Source of the DNA: Gemmatimonadetes bacterium T265
GTDB lineage: Bacteria; Gemmatimonadota; Gemmatimonadetes; Gemmatimonadales; Gemmatimonadaceae
DNA: 64,000 nucleotides
Reading direction: 5' to 3'
Assembly (NCBI GenBank): GCA_019973575.1
Contig: BPUI01000003.1
Coordinates: 62,001-126,000, forward strand
Shown here: piece by piece, positions 54,251-62,673 of the stretch
Position numbering within the stretch: the first letter of the stretch is position 1
Layout of the letters: each line of letters starts with the position of its first letter
The notes under the pieces: model-generated
What the model saw: the letters and a program-made list of their open reading frames with translations, nothing else
Told to the model about the DNA's origin: nothing
The model's database searches: none
Program-made: the position numbers and the translations under genes

Positions 54251-54272
54251 CGATTGTCACATACCCGGATCC

Positions 54273-54788
54273 GTGGACCCCGCTGAGTTCCGCGACGCGT
54301 TCGAGCGCGAGCTGCGGCGCCTCGGCCTGGACTCGCGCGAGCTGCCCGGGCTCGCCGGGTCAGGCGACGACTGGCACGGGCCCTTGCTGGCCCACGTGCG
54401 GGCGCTCGCGCCGGGCGCGGGCTGGCGCGATGTGTTCCCCGACCTGCCGCCGGACTGGCGCGGGTGGGACGCCCCGAGGCGGTACCGCCCGCTCGGGCCG
54501 TACGACTACGCCGAGCTGCCGGCCGCACCCGCCGTGCACGTTGTCTGGCCGGACGGGGTCGGCACCGCCGAGCGCCTCGACGCGCTGGTGGCCGCGGCCC
54601 GTGCCGCCGGCCACGCTGTGCACGGGGCGGGGCCGCACCCGGCGGGGGGCCCGGAGCACGCCGTGATCGTCCTGGGCCGCGGCACGAGCGAGGATGCGCT
54701 CGGCGACTTCCTCGCCTGGGTCGACGCCCGACCCGACGTCACCCTGGCCACCGTCCCGCGCACCGGGGCGGAGGTCTACGCGCGGTGA
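54273..54788 (+). CDS. Cassette 1: hypothetical protein
   Basis: 171 residues from GTG 54273, the first start well inside the cassette; an ATG at 54228 would straddle the attI junction. Segments: DPAEFRDAFERELRRLGLDS, WRDVFPDLPPDWRGWDAPRR, AVHVVWPDGVGTAERLDALV and HAVIVLGRGTSEDALGDFLA. I do not recognise the family; it looks like a soluble alpha/beta protein. As first cassette it should be expressed from any promoter in front of attI. Confidence 0.6.
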   Translation: MDPAEFRDAFERELRRLGLDSRELPGLAGSGDDWHGPLLAHVRALAPGAGWRDVFPDLPPDWRGWDAPRRYRPLGPYDYAELPAAPAVHVVWPDGVGTAERLDALVAAARAAGHAVHGAGPHPAGGPEHAVIVLGRGTSEDALGDFLAWVDARPDVTLATVPRTGAEVYAR

Positions 54789-54810
54789 GCCCGCGTCTGC
54801 CCGCGTCGCC

Positions 54811-54930
54811 GCCTAACGTGGCGTTGCACTTGACGAGTGCGCCGGGCCGACGGCAGCGCGGACGTGCGGCTCCGGCCCACGCGTCCGTCGTCTCGCGCTC
54901 ACAGCTCGCAAGTGAACTTGGGCGTTAGGC
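54811..54930 (+). other. attC site of cassette 1 (120 bp)
   Basis: R'' GCCTAAC (54811-54817), then GTGGCGTTGCACTTGACGAG; at the other end AGCTCGCAAGTGAACTTGGG and R' GTTAGGC (54924-54930). The halves fold into the bulged imperfect palindrome typical of attC, with GTCGCC/GGCGAC extending the outer stem. Middle part is variable. Confidence 0.88.
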
Positions 54931-55027
54931 GGCGACGAGTGCGGTCGCCAGGACGGCTGTGGCGGTTCCTCGCCGGTCGCGGGCTGGCAGCGTGGCGGGA
55001 CCCGCGCGCGCGGGGTAAGTTCGTCGC

Positions 55028-55306
55028 ATGGGCCGCCACGAGAAGCTCCTCGCGCAGATCCTGGGCGGGCGCGCGGACGCGAACGTCGGCTTCGACGCGC
55101 TCCGGGCGTTGTTGCGGCACCTCGGTTTCGAGGAACGCACCCGCGGCAGCCATCACGTGTTCCGGCGCGCCGGGGTGGCAGCCCTGATCAACTTGCAGCG
55201 CGACGGCGACAAGGCGACGGTGTACCCGGTGCGGCAGGTCCGCGCGATCTTGGTCGAGCACGGCCTCACCGCCGGCGAGCCGCCCGACCCAGCGGAGGGG
55301 GAATGA
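55028..55306 (+). CDS. hicA: Cassette 2: HicA-like mRNA interferase toxin
   Basis: 92 residues. The dsRBD-like HicA fold is visible in VGFDALRALLRHLGFEERTRGSHHVFRRAGV, with the catalytic His in GSHH, and ends YPVRQVRAILVEHGL. Longer than many HicA (about 60 residues) because of an N-terminal extension, as in HicA proteins annotated as YcfA-like. It cleaves mRNA in a translation-dependent manner in the known family. The stop overlaps the antitoxin start (ATGA). Confidence 0.85.
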   Translation: MGRHEKLLAQILGGRADANVGFDALRALLRHLGFEERTRGSHHVFRRAGVAALINLQRDGDKATVYPVRQVRAILVEHGLTAGEPPDPAEGE

Positions 55307-55539
55307 GCGTGAGCGACGCGTACAAGTACGAGTTGATTGTCTACTGGAGCGCGGCAGACGGCGCCTTCGTCGTGGACGTGCCCGAGCTGCCCGAGCTGCC
55401 CGGGTGCGCCGCGCACGGCGCCACGCCGAGCGCGGCCGTAGCGAGTGCGCAGGAGGCGATCGGGCTCTGGATCGAGACGGCGCGCGAGTTCGGTGACGCG
55501 GTGCCCGAGCCGAAGGGGCGGCGGCTGCTACTCGCGTGA
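55303..55539 (+). CDS. hicB: Cassette 2: HicB-like antitoxin
   Basis: 78 residues. Partial RNase H-like fold: YELIVYWSAADGAFVVDVPELPGC-type strand, then AAHGATPSAAVASAQEAIGLWIETAREFGDAVPEPKG. This is the standard HicB core that binds HicA; no C-terminal DNA-binding domain is present. Order toxin-antitoxin is usual for hicAB. Toxin-antitoxin cassettes are known to stabilise integron arrays. Confidence 0.87.
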   Translation: MSVSDAYKYELIVYWSAADGAFVVDVPELPELPGCAAHGATPSAAVASAQEAIGLWIETAREFGDAVPEPKGRRLLLA

Positions 55540-55543
55540 CGCC

Positions 55544-55640
55544 GCCTAACGTTGCGTTGCAGCAGGCGCAGCGGGCCGACGCCCCGCGTGGCGGGACGGC
55601 TCCGGGTAGCCCGCTGCGCAGCTGAACTTGGGCGTTGGAC
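55544..55640 (+). other. attC site of cassette 2 (97 bp)
   Basis: R'' GCCTAAC (55544-55550) followed by GTTGCGTTGCAGCAGGCGCA; right end GCGCAGCTGAACTTGGGC and R' GTTGGAC (55634-55640). Inner arms (CAGCGGGC/GCCCGCTG) pair strongly. R'' matches the TTAGGC at this cassette's start (54925), and R' belongs to the next cassette, whose R'' is GTCCAAC. Confidence 0.87.
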
Positions 55641-55652
55641 GGCTACGAGCAA

Positions 55653-56246
55653 ATGACCGACGATCAGGACGAGATCGAAACCGAGATCCTCGATGCTCTC
55701 GCCAGTGCAGCGGACGCTCGTCGTCCGTACGCCGGCTTTTTCTCCTGGCCCGACCCGGACGTCGCCGAACGCGGAGTTGCCGCGGACTTCGCGGCCGCGG
55801 CGGCCGGCGTGGAGCCGGGCCTGCCCTGGGACGAGCTACGCTCTCGCGGCCGGGGCAACGATCCTCCGGATTGCGAAGCGGTGGACTCGACCGGGCGAAG
55901 GATCGCGATCGAGATCACCGAGATTGTCGATGGCCGGCCGATCGCTGCGGCGACCGCCACCCGTCGTCCGCAGGAGCGGCTATGGGCCATCTGGAAGCGC
56001 GAGCGGTTTCTACAAGAGGCTCAGCGCCGGCTCACCGAGAAGGACGGCAAGGTGCTCAAGGACGGCCCGTACGACGAGTACATCGTCATCATCCACACCG
56101 ACGAGCCCACGCTCGATGCGGAGCGCGTGGGCGAGTGGTTGACCGACCACAGGTTCGACCAACCGCGGCAGCTGAGCCGTGCGTACCTTCTCCTCTCGTA
56201 CGATCCACGTCCGGCCAGCTACCCCTACTTCAAGCTCTCGTGGTGA
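55653..56246 (+). CDS. Cassette 3: nuclease-fold-like hypothetical protein
   Basis: 197 residues from ATG 55653. The core GNDPPDCEAVDSTGRRIAIEITEIVDGRP has the D-(x)n-E-x-T layout of PD-(D/E)XK nucleases with Thr in place of Lys; the following QERLWAIWKRERFLQEAQRRLTEKDGK and YDEYIVIIHTDEPTL fit such a fold. Whether it cuts DNA is unknown. G+C is slightly lower than in the chromosome. The next gene starts 2 bp after its stop, so both belong to one two-gene cassette. Confidence 0.6.
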   Translation: MTDDQDEIETEILDALASAADARRPYAGFFSWPDPDVAERGVAADFAAAAAGVEPGLPWDELRSRGRGNDPPDCEAVDSTGRRIAIEITEIVDGRPIAAATATRRPQERLWAIWKRERFLQEAQRRLTEKDGKVLKDGPYDEYIVIIHTDEPTLDAERVGEWLTDHRFDQPRQLSRAYLLLSYDPRPASYPYFKLSW

Positions 56247-56248
56247 GC

Positions 56249-56563
56249 ATGAAGCGTTTGTTCAACAGCCGCGGTCAGCACATCGCCAACGAATCGGGAG
56301 GCCGCCTCTACGCACCCGCCGGTGGCAACGTCGGCCGTCAGATCGACGGTGCAGGCATCTTCGTCGACCTCAACGGCCGGTACTTGGGTGAGGTGGTGTA
56401 CGGCGACCGATTGCTGAGCGACCAGTCTTCGGGTTACCGAGCCACCAACTTTGGCAACGCCGGTACCACGGGAAGCATCGGCAATGCTGGTGACCCCGGG
56501 AGCCACGGGGCGATCGGTGTGCCAGGCGGGTACGAGGATATCGCGCCGGATCGCTTACGTTAG
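56249..56563 (+). CDS. Cassette 3: 4-fold beta-flower-like small protein
   Basis: 104 residues. LFNSRGQHIANESGGRLYAP, GGNVGRQIDGAGIFVDLNGRYLGEVVYGDRLL and the Gly/Asn-rich NFGNAGTTGSIGNAGDPG resemble proteins described as 4-fold beta flower, built from short Y/F-x-x-x-G-x-x-(I/L) strand repeats. Homologues occur in phage, integron and accessory regions; their function is unknown. It follows the nuclease-like gene by 2 bp and could be its partner or inhibitor (inference). Confidence 0.6.
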   Translation: MKRLFNSRGQHIANESGGRLYAPAGGNVGRQIDGAGIFVDLNGRYLGEVVYGDRLLSDQSSGYRATNFGNAGTTGSIGNAGDPGSHGAIGVPGGYEDIAPDRLR

Positions 56564-56694
56564 AGGATCACGCGCCAGCCGTCCAACGAGGCGTTGAAGC
56601 TGTCGGGTATGCACGGATGCTATGCCGCGGCCCTCGGCGCTGTCTCGCCTCGGCATCACCGCTCGCTCACAACCCGCAGACAAGCTAAGGGAGA

Positions 56695-57966
56695 TCAAGT
56701 CCCGGCCATGGCGAGTTCTGGTGCGGGTACGGTGCCGAAGCGGGCGGGGAGTTCGTAGCCTTTCGCGTGCAGGAGGACGCTGTACGTGATGTGCAGGAGT
56801 TGGTGGGCCACGTGGCTGAGCGCGACTAGGTAGGGCTTCCCGCGGGCGCGTTGGGCGTCGTAGACCGCCTGGCACTGCGGGTCGGTGCGCGCGGCCGAGC
56901 GGGCGGCGAGCATGACGGCGCGGCGCACGTACCGATTGCCGCGCTTGCTCATGCGCGCGTGCCCGGCGGAGCGGCCCGACTGCTTGACCTGGGCGTCGAG
57001 GCCGACGGCGGCGACGAGCTTGTCGGCCCCGTGCTTCGGCTTCTTGAGGGTGCGCGCCTGCTCGCGCGCCTGCGCGGCGAAGCGCGCCATCGCCGGGAGC
57101 TCGGCGAGCCACGTCCGCACGGTCTCGCGGCCGAAGCCCGGCACGGTCGCGAGCAGGGCGCGGGTCGGGGCGTCGTCGGCCTGCAGCGCGTCGAGGCGCT
57201 CGCCTAACGCGACGACGTGCGCGCGCAGCTGCTCGAGGTGGGTGACGAGGGTCTGGACCGCGACGGCGGCCGCGCCGTACGGGTCGACGACGCCGACCGA
57301 GGCGGCGGCGCAGGTGCGCAGCGCGCGCGCCGTCTCGGCCCCGAGATGGCCGCGGCTGGCCGCGTGGAGCACGCGCGTGACCTCGGACGCGCGCGCTCGG
57401 GCGAGGGCCGCGGGCGTCGCCCACCGGGCGAGGACGGCGAGCGCGCTCGGGCTCCCGAGGTCGGAGAACACGGCGGCGAACTCGGGGAAGAGCGGGTCGA
57501 GCACGGTGTGCAGCTTCGTGAGCTGGCGCGCGCGGAGCTCGACCATCTCGGTCCGGAGTCGGCTGATCTCACGCGCGGCGGCCTGGCGGTCCTCGGGCAC
57601 CGCGTGCGAGGCGAGGCGCTTCCCGCCCCAGTGCAGCAGGCGCGCGATCACGACCGCGTCGATCCGGTCGGTCTTGGCCCCGCGCAGGTTGGCGTTGCGG
57701 AAGGCCCGGGTCTGGAGTGGGTTGAGCACGCGGACGGTCGGCGCGCCCCACTGCTGGAGCCACGCGTGCAGGGTGAGCCAGTAGACCCCGGTCGCTTCGA
57801 GCCCGACCTGCACGTCGGCCGGCGGCACGTCGGCGAGGCGTGCCGCGAGTTGCGTCAACCCAGATCGCGTCGGGGCGAACCGGGCTTGCCAGACGAGCTC
57901 GCCGTCGCCGTCCAGGAGCGCGGCGTCATGCCAGCGCTTGCCGATGTCGAATCCGAGGTACATCAT
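56695..57966 (-). CDS. IS110-family transposase (DEDD) #1
   Basis: 423 residues. DEDD_Tnp_IS110 domain: YLGFDIGKRWHDAALLDGDGELVW, VGLEATGVYWLTLHAWL, LRGAKTDRIDAVVIARLL with the conserved acids. Transposase_20 domain: LLATVPGFGRETVRTWLAELPAMARF, KLVAAVGLDAQVKQSGRS and HARMSKRGNRYVRRAVMLAA. Intact. A TTA-GGC pair occurs at 57202. It is transcribed against the cassettes. Confidence 0.92.
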   Translation of the reverse strand: MMYLGFDIGKRWHDAALLDGDGELVWQARFAPTRSGLTQLAARLADVPPADVQVGLEATGVYWLTLHAWLQQWGAPTVRVLNPLQTRAFRNANLRGAKTDRIDAVVIARLLHWGGKRLASHAVPEDRQAAAREISRLRTEMVELRARQLTKLHTVLDPLFPEFAAVFSDLGSPSALAVLARWATPAALARARASEVTRVLHAASRGHLGAETARALRTCAAASVGVVDPYGAAAVAVQTLVTHLEQLRAHVVALGERLDALQADDAPTRALLATVPGFGRETVRTWLAELPAMARFAAQAREQARTLKKPKHGADKLVAAVGLDAQVKQSGRSAGHARMSKRGNRYVRRAVMLAARSAARTDPQCQAVYDAQRARGKPYLVALSHVAHQLLHITYSVLLHAKGYELPARFGTVPAPELAMAGT

Positions 57967-58192
57967 CGTCGCACCTCCGTGGGTGGTGCCTCCGTCGGGG
58001 CGGGCCGACTCCAGCGCACGCTCGTGTCGATCAGCGCAGGGGAACGCGCAGCAAGCTGAATAGCGCAGGGGAGCCGGACGCGCGGTCTGCAGGGAGAGGA
58101 GCGGGAGTGCCCTCGGCTTAACTTCAGCGCAGCCCGACGCCCGTACGCTACTCCGGCCGCTGCATGCCCGTCCAGGAGCTCACGACTATACG
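57967..58192 (-). ncRNA. Candidate bridge RNA of IS110 #1
   Basis: The 226-bp non-coding end upstream of the transposase contains, on the plus strand, GCTTAACTT (58116-58124), identical to the right half of its attC target (58194-58202), and GTCTGC (58085-58090), the reverse complement of GCAGAC in the left half (56676-56681). Read as minus-strand RNA they would face opposite target strands and are 25 nt apart, as in a target-binding loop. Predicted from published IS110 biology; secondary structure not computed. Confidence 0.5.
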
Positions 58193-58223
58193 AGCTTAAC
58201 TTGGGCGTTCGGCGTCAACCATC

Positions 58224-58616
58224 ATGGATGCAGCGACCGAGGCCGTAGACCCGCGCCCGCTCTCCGCTCCCGAGCGGGATCTCATCGGCCGGATGCTCGA
58301 CTACGCGTTCGACCCGGGGGCGTCGGCCGCCCTCCGGGAGCAGCTCGCGGCGCTGCGGGTGGTGGCCCGATGCACCTGCGGCTGCCCGAGCCTGTTCTTC
58401 GACCCGCCGCCGGACCAAGCCGGGGCTCGGCGCGAGATGGTCGCTGACCTGTACGGGGCCACCCCGGAGGGGCACGCGGTCGGACTCCTGCTGTGGGCGG
58501 TTGCCGGCGGCCTGGAGTACCTTGAGGTCTACACGCTCGGGGTGTGGCCACCGTACAGCCTGCCCGTCGCCGTCACGGTCACCCCGGAGTACCCATCCGG
58601 TCCGCATGCCGCCTAA
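58224..58616 (+). CDS. Cassette 4: hypothetical protein
   Basis: 130 residues, ATG 58224 only 11 bp after R'. Segments: LSAPERDLIGRMLDYAFDPGASAALREQL, then ARCTCGCPSLFF with three Cys-spaced positions, and VGLLLWAVAGGLEYLEVYTLG. The CTCGCPS motif recurs in uncharacterised proteins of actinobacteria and others. No function is known. The TAA stop is inside R'' of its attC. Confidence 0.65.
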   Translation: MDAATEAVDPRPLSAPERDLIGRMLDYAFDPGASAALREQLAALRVVARCTCGCPSLFFDPPPDQAGARREMVADLYGATPEGHAVGLLLWAVAGGLEYLEVYTLGVWPPYSLPVAVTVTPEYPSGPHAA

Positions 58617-58728
58617 CGTTGCGTTGCACTTGACGAGTATGCGGGGCCGGGGCAGCGCGGCCGTCAGCTCCATCTCGCCTCGGCTCCGTCGCGCGCCCGC
58701 AGCTCGCAAGTGAACTGGGGCGTTAGGG
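58611..58728 (+). other. attC site of cassette 4 (118 bp)
   Basis: R'' GCCTAAC (58611-58617), GTTGCGTTGCACTTGACGAG, and right end AGCTCGCAAGTGAACTGGGG with R' GTTAGGG (58722-58728). Left and right blocks are almost identical to attC1. R'' does not complement the TTCGGC at this cassette's own start (58208), unlike the other cassettes. Confidence 0.87.
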
Positions 58729-58746
58729 AGCCACAAACTAGGAGGT

Positions 58747-59223
58747 ATGGCGGGTATGCGCACTACACGTTGGTGGTCGCCGCTCGTGTGCACTGCCGCC
58801 CTCGCGGCGGCGTGGGCGGGCGGCCTCGCCCTGCTTGCTCACGCGGACCGCGCCGCCCCGCACGACCCGACGTGCCAGTCGTGGGTGGCCGTCTGCCCCG
58901 GGGATCTCCGGCGCGAGACGATCTGGCTGAACGTGAACCTCATCATCGTCGCGCTCGTGCTCCGGCCGTGGTCGTACCGCGCGGCGGCGTGGCGGCGCGC
59001 GCGGGCGGCGGCGATGACCGCCTCCGGCCTCGTGACGGTGGTGGACATGCTCGGCCAGCACGGCGGCCCGGTCACCACGGCCCACGTGCGCGCCCTGTTC
59101 CCGGTTGCCGCGGCGCTGGCCGTCCTGGCCTGGCTCTCCTGGCGCTCGGGCCGGCGGTCCGCGCCACCCGCGCCCGTCGTGCGGGCGGTGAGCGGGGCCG
59201 CGGCCGGCGCGCCGGCTCCCTAA
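58747..59223 (+). CDS. Cassette 5: membrane protein of unknown function
   Basis: 158 residues with AGGAGGT directly before the ATG. Four hydrophobic segments: WWSPLVCTAALAAAWAGGLALL, ETIWLNVNLIIVALVLRPW, AAAMTASGLVTVVDMLG and LFPVAAALAVLAWLSW. Unrecognised. The stop is inside R'' (CCCTAAC, 59218), which is complementary to this cassette's own TTAGGG start. Confidence 0.65.
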   Translation: MAGMRTTRWWSPLVCTAALAAAWAGGLALLAHADRAAPHDPTCQSWVAVCPGDLRRETIWLNVNLIIVALVLRPWSYRAAAWRRARAAAMTASGLVTVVDMLGQHGGPVTTAHVRALFPVAAALAVLAWLSWRSGRRSAPPAPVVRAVSGAAAGAPAP

Positions 59224-59243
59224 CGAGCGACTGTGGTCCGCTG

Positions 59244-60201
<958 letters not shown>

Positions 60202-60449
60202 TCGGGACCTCGGGCACGGGAGGGTAGGACGCGGCGGCGCTCAGCCTTGCGGATGCGGGCTCGGCGCGGCACACTAGCGACGGCCCTGGCGACTGTCCGA
60301 GCTTGGCACGCGGGGGAGCACGGCGACCTCGTTCCTCGTTAGCGGTCTCGCGGGGCGGACCGATGCGTTGACGGCCTACCGCACTCCGGGAACAGCTGCA
60401 ACCTACGGGACGCGGGGGAGCTGCACCGCACCATACCGCACCATACAAG
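60202..60449 (-). ncRNA. Candidate bridge RNA of IS110 #2
   Basis: Plus strand CTCGTTAG (60335-60342) is the reverse complement of CTAACGAG at the left target half (59220-59227), and GCGTTG (60365-60370) equals the right half (60450-60455). As minus-strand RNA the two face opposite target strands, 22 nt apart, and one includes the AG/CT core. Same arrangement as in element #1 although the two transposases differ. Structure not computed. Confidence 0.5.
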
Positions 60450-60693
60450 GCGTTGCAGCCGTCCGGGTACGCCGGGGTGCCCGTGTGCGACCGCCGGCTC
60501 TGTCGCTGGGGCGGCTCGGCGCGCTCGGAAGACTTGCAGCTTAACGTGGGAGTTAGCCAGCAACGAGCGTAGGTCTTACGCCACCTGAGCGCACTCCGCG
60601 GCGCGACGCAGGCGCGATCGCCGCCACGCTCCCACGCGCCAGCGCCCCCGGCGCCAGCGCCGCACTCCCGGTGCTCAGGGGCCTCGCACCGCT

Positions 60694-60873
60694 ATGGGTC
60701 GCCGTGGCCGGCCGGGGGTGGAGGCCGCGGGGCTGGCGTGCGCCCTCGCCATGCCAGCGCTGTGCGTGGTGGTCCGGCGCAGTGGCGCCCCGCCGCGGCC
60801 GCTCGCTGCGGTCGCCAGCGTCGTGCCGAGCGCCGCGCCCGCCCGCGTGACGTTCCTGCTCCGGACGTGGTAG
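60694..60873 (+). CDS. Cassette 6: possible 59-residue protein
   Basis: ATG at 60694, TAG at 60871-60873. The product has a basic N-terminus, a hydrophobic stretch AGLACALAMPALCVVVRR and a Pro/Ala-rich tail, like a small membrane or exported peptide. No ribosome-binding site stands out. It fills the otherwise empty first 370 bp of the cassette; reality uncertain. Confidence 0.3.
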   Translation: MGRRGRPGVEAAGLACALAMPALCVVVRRSGAPPRPLAAVASVVPSAAPARVTFLLRTW

Positions 60874-60929
60874 GACCGCGTCGGGGGCTCGACGGGCCGG
60901 TGCGGCGGCGCGCCGTTACACTACCCCGC

Positions 60930-61316
60930 ATGAGCCGCATGAGCCCGCAAGCCACCTCCCAGCTCGTCCGCGCTGCCGCGCTCGCGTGGGCCCTCTACGG
61001 GCTGGCCGTGCGCGGGTACAGGACGCACCGGGGGACCTGGGGGCGGGCGGCGTGGCGGCGCTTCGCTGCGCTGCTCGCCGCGTGGGTTGTCGTCGGTGCG
61101 GTCGGCATGTCAATGGCCACCAGCGTCGACCTGCGGATCTACGACCGATACGGGTTCAGCCCGGGCGCGAGGCGCGCGTACGCGTCCGTGCTGGTGACAC
61201 TCGCAATTCTCGGGGCGGCGGGCGTCGTCCGCACCCTGCTCTGGTTCGCCAAGAGCCGCCCCGAGGCGGAGGTGCGGTGGCCCGTGTGGGTCCGGCGGCA
61301 GCGCGGAGCTGGCTAA
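60930..61316 (+). CDS. Cassette 6: membrane protein of unknown function
   Basis: 128 residues from ATG 60930 (a second ATG three codons later). Three hydrophobic segments: LVRAAALAWALYGLAVRG, FAALLAAWVVVGAVGMSMA and AYASVLVTLAILGAAGVVRTLLW. Unrecognised. A GTTACACT motif 9-15 bp before the start resembles the -10 of the proposed Pc. The stop TAA lies in R'' GGCTAAC (61311), complementary to this cassette's start TTAGCC. Confidence 0.6.
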   Translation: MSRMSPQATSQLVRAAALAWALYGLAVRGYRTHRGTWGRAAWRRFAALLAAWVVVGAVGMSMATSVDLRIYDRYGFSPGARRAYASVLVTLAILGAAGVVRTLLWFAKSRPEAEVRWPVWVRRQRGAG

Positions 61317-61318
61317 CG

Positions 61319-62673
61319 CCATTCGAGAGTTCGGGCGCAAGAGGGGATAGCTCGCGCTGACGATGGCGGGTTACGCCATCGACCGGTGAGGGTGTGTAGT
61401 GCCGTGCGACCGACGGTGGGGAGCTGCCGTGGTTACCTCGTGCCGGTCTCGCCCGGATGCCTCCGTGGCGGCCACACACCATTGCGAGTTCACAGCCCGG
61501 AGGCTGGTCTCAGAGGTACAGCGGCGGCAGCGCCGCCTGGCGCCCAATCAAAGACGGCGGAGAGGCGCCGCTCCGGAGAGCGGGCTCCAGTTAGACGGCG
61601 GGGCTGGCCAGGCGGGGCCACTTCGGCTTCTTCGTGCGACTCAGGGGCGCGCCCTTGAATGTGCCGTTGAATGCCTCCTGCTTGGCGAGGACGTAGTAGA
61701 CGATGCGCGCGAGTTCCTTGGCGACGACCGCACGCGCGACGACCGGCGGCTTGCGGCGACACAGCCGCTGGTAGAACGCGCGGATCTCGGGGAAGTACTG
61801 GATGGCACGCACGGCGGCGTGGCTGAAGGCGAGCTTCAGGTAGCGGTTGCCGTCCTTGGTCCGCTTGTGGCGCGTCCTCCCGCCGGAGTTGCCCGCTCCC
61901 GGCACGAGCCGGCAGTAGCTGACGAAGTCGCGGGCACTCGGGAAGCGCGCGACGCCGTCGACCTCGAGCCAGATCGTGAACGCGACCACGCGGCCGATGC
62001 CAGGGATCCAGAGCAGCCGTTGTACATCGGGCGTCGGGACGAGCACCGGGTTGAGCTCCGCGGCGAGTCGCTTGGCTTGATCGCTCAAGAGCACGAACTG
62101 CTCGCCGAGCAGCCGCACTCGCAGCTGCACGAGCGGCGGCAGCGCGTCCGGGTCGGTCACGTTGTACTGCGCGAGCAGACCGGTGACCGTGTTCTTCACT
62201 CGGACCTGCTGTCGCACGAGCTGCAGGCGGGCGCGCAGCAGATCGCGCGCCTCACGCCACTCCGCACTCACCATGTGGGCCTCTGGGACCAGATCGCCGC
62301 GGAGCAGTTGGGCCAGGGTCGCCGCATCGACAGCGTCGGTCTTCACCTTGGCGTAGCTGATCGCCTTCACATGCTTAGAGTGCGCGAGCCGGAGATCAAC
62401 ACCCTGAGCCCCGAGCAGGTCGCGGAGCCAGTACCAGTTCGAGGTGGACTCGACGACCGCGCGCTGCGCGCCCGGTCCACCGGGCAGCGCGGCGAAGTAG
62501 GCCGTGATCGCGGCGCGCTTCGTCGGCAGCTGCACGTCGCGCACGGGGCGGCCCTCCGCGTCGACAGTGCTGATGGCGAGCGTCCGCTTGTGCAGGTCGA
62601 GGCCGGAGTGCAGCATGAGGTCTCCTGGAGAGGGTGCCGGATCGTAGGGCGCCGGCGACTCTCGGGAAACATC
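61319..62673. mobile_element. IS110/IS1111-family element #3 inside an attC site
   Basis: About 1,355 bp. Subterminal inverted repeats are visible: CGAGAGTTCGGGCGC near 61325 and, on the other strand, CGAGAGTCGCCGGCGC near 62665. The long non-coding end (61319-61590) is downstream of the transposase and only about 60 bp lie upstream. Subterminal repeats and a long downstream end are IS1111-group features. Confidence 0.75.
61591..62616 (-). CDS. IS110/IS1111-family transposase #3
   Basis: About 341 residues. MLHSGLDLHKRTLAISTVD, VVESTSNWYWLRDLLGAQG, KVKTDAVDAATLAQLLRGD (DEDD acids), LLWIPGIGRVVAFTIWLEVDGVARF, CRLVPGAGNSGGRTRHKRTKD and GNRYLKLAFSHAAVRAIQYF define both domains. Intact. I start at the ATG before LHSGLDLH (near 62616); the upstream frame is non-coding. 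Confidence 0.9.
   Translation of the reverse strand: MLHSGLDLHKRTLAISTVDAEGRPVRDVQLPTKRAAITAYFAALPGGPGAQRAVVESTSNWYWLRDLLGAQGVDLRLAHSKHVKAISYAKVKTDAVDAATLAQLLRGDLVPEAHMVSAEWREARDLLRARLQLVRQQVRVKNTVTGLLAQYNVTDPDALPPLVQLRVRLLGEQFVLLSDQAKRLAAELNPVLVPTPDVQRLLWIPGIGRVVAFTIWLEVDGVARFPSARDFVSYCRLVPGAGNSGGRTRHKRTKDGNRYLKLAFSHAAVRAIQYFPEIRAFYQRLCRRKPPVVARAVVAKELARIVYYVLAKQEAFNGTFKGAPLSRTKKPKWPRLASPAV

Larger units (their letters stand above)
56685..58194. mobile_element. IS110-family element #1 inside an attC site
   Basis: About 1,510 bp, flanked on the plus strand by AG at both junctions (56683-56684 and 58193-58194; CT on the transposase strand), the core dinucleotide usual for IS110-type recombination. 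There are no terminal inverted repeats. The transposase leaves about 10 bp at one end and about 228 bp at the other (upstream of its start), the layout of IS110-group elements with a bridge RNA in the left end. Confidence 0.8.
56581..58213 (+). other. attC site of cassette 3, split by an IS110-family element
   Basis: Left part 56581-56684 starts with R'' GTCCAAC and GAGGCGTTGAAGCTGTCGGG and reaches CGCAGACAAG. The right part (58195-58213) is CTTAACTTGGGC plus R' GTTCGGC (58207). Joining the parts gives a normal attC. R'' matches TTGGAC at this cassette's start (55635), showing it is the original site. IS110 #1 fills 56685-58194. Confidence 0.82.

Noticed and set aside
54228-54788. ATG 54228 as the start of the first cassette gene
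   Set aside because: It lies upstream of the recombination point in attI, so it would not travel with the cassette; GTG 54273 is inside.
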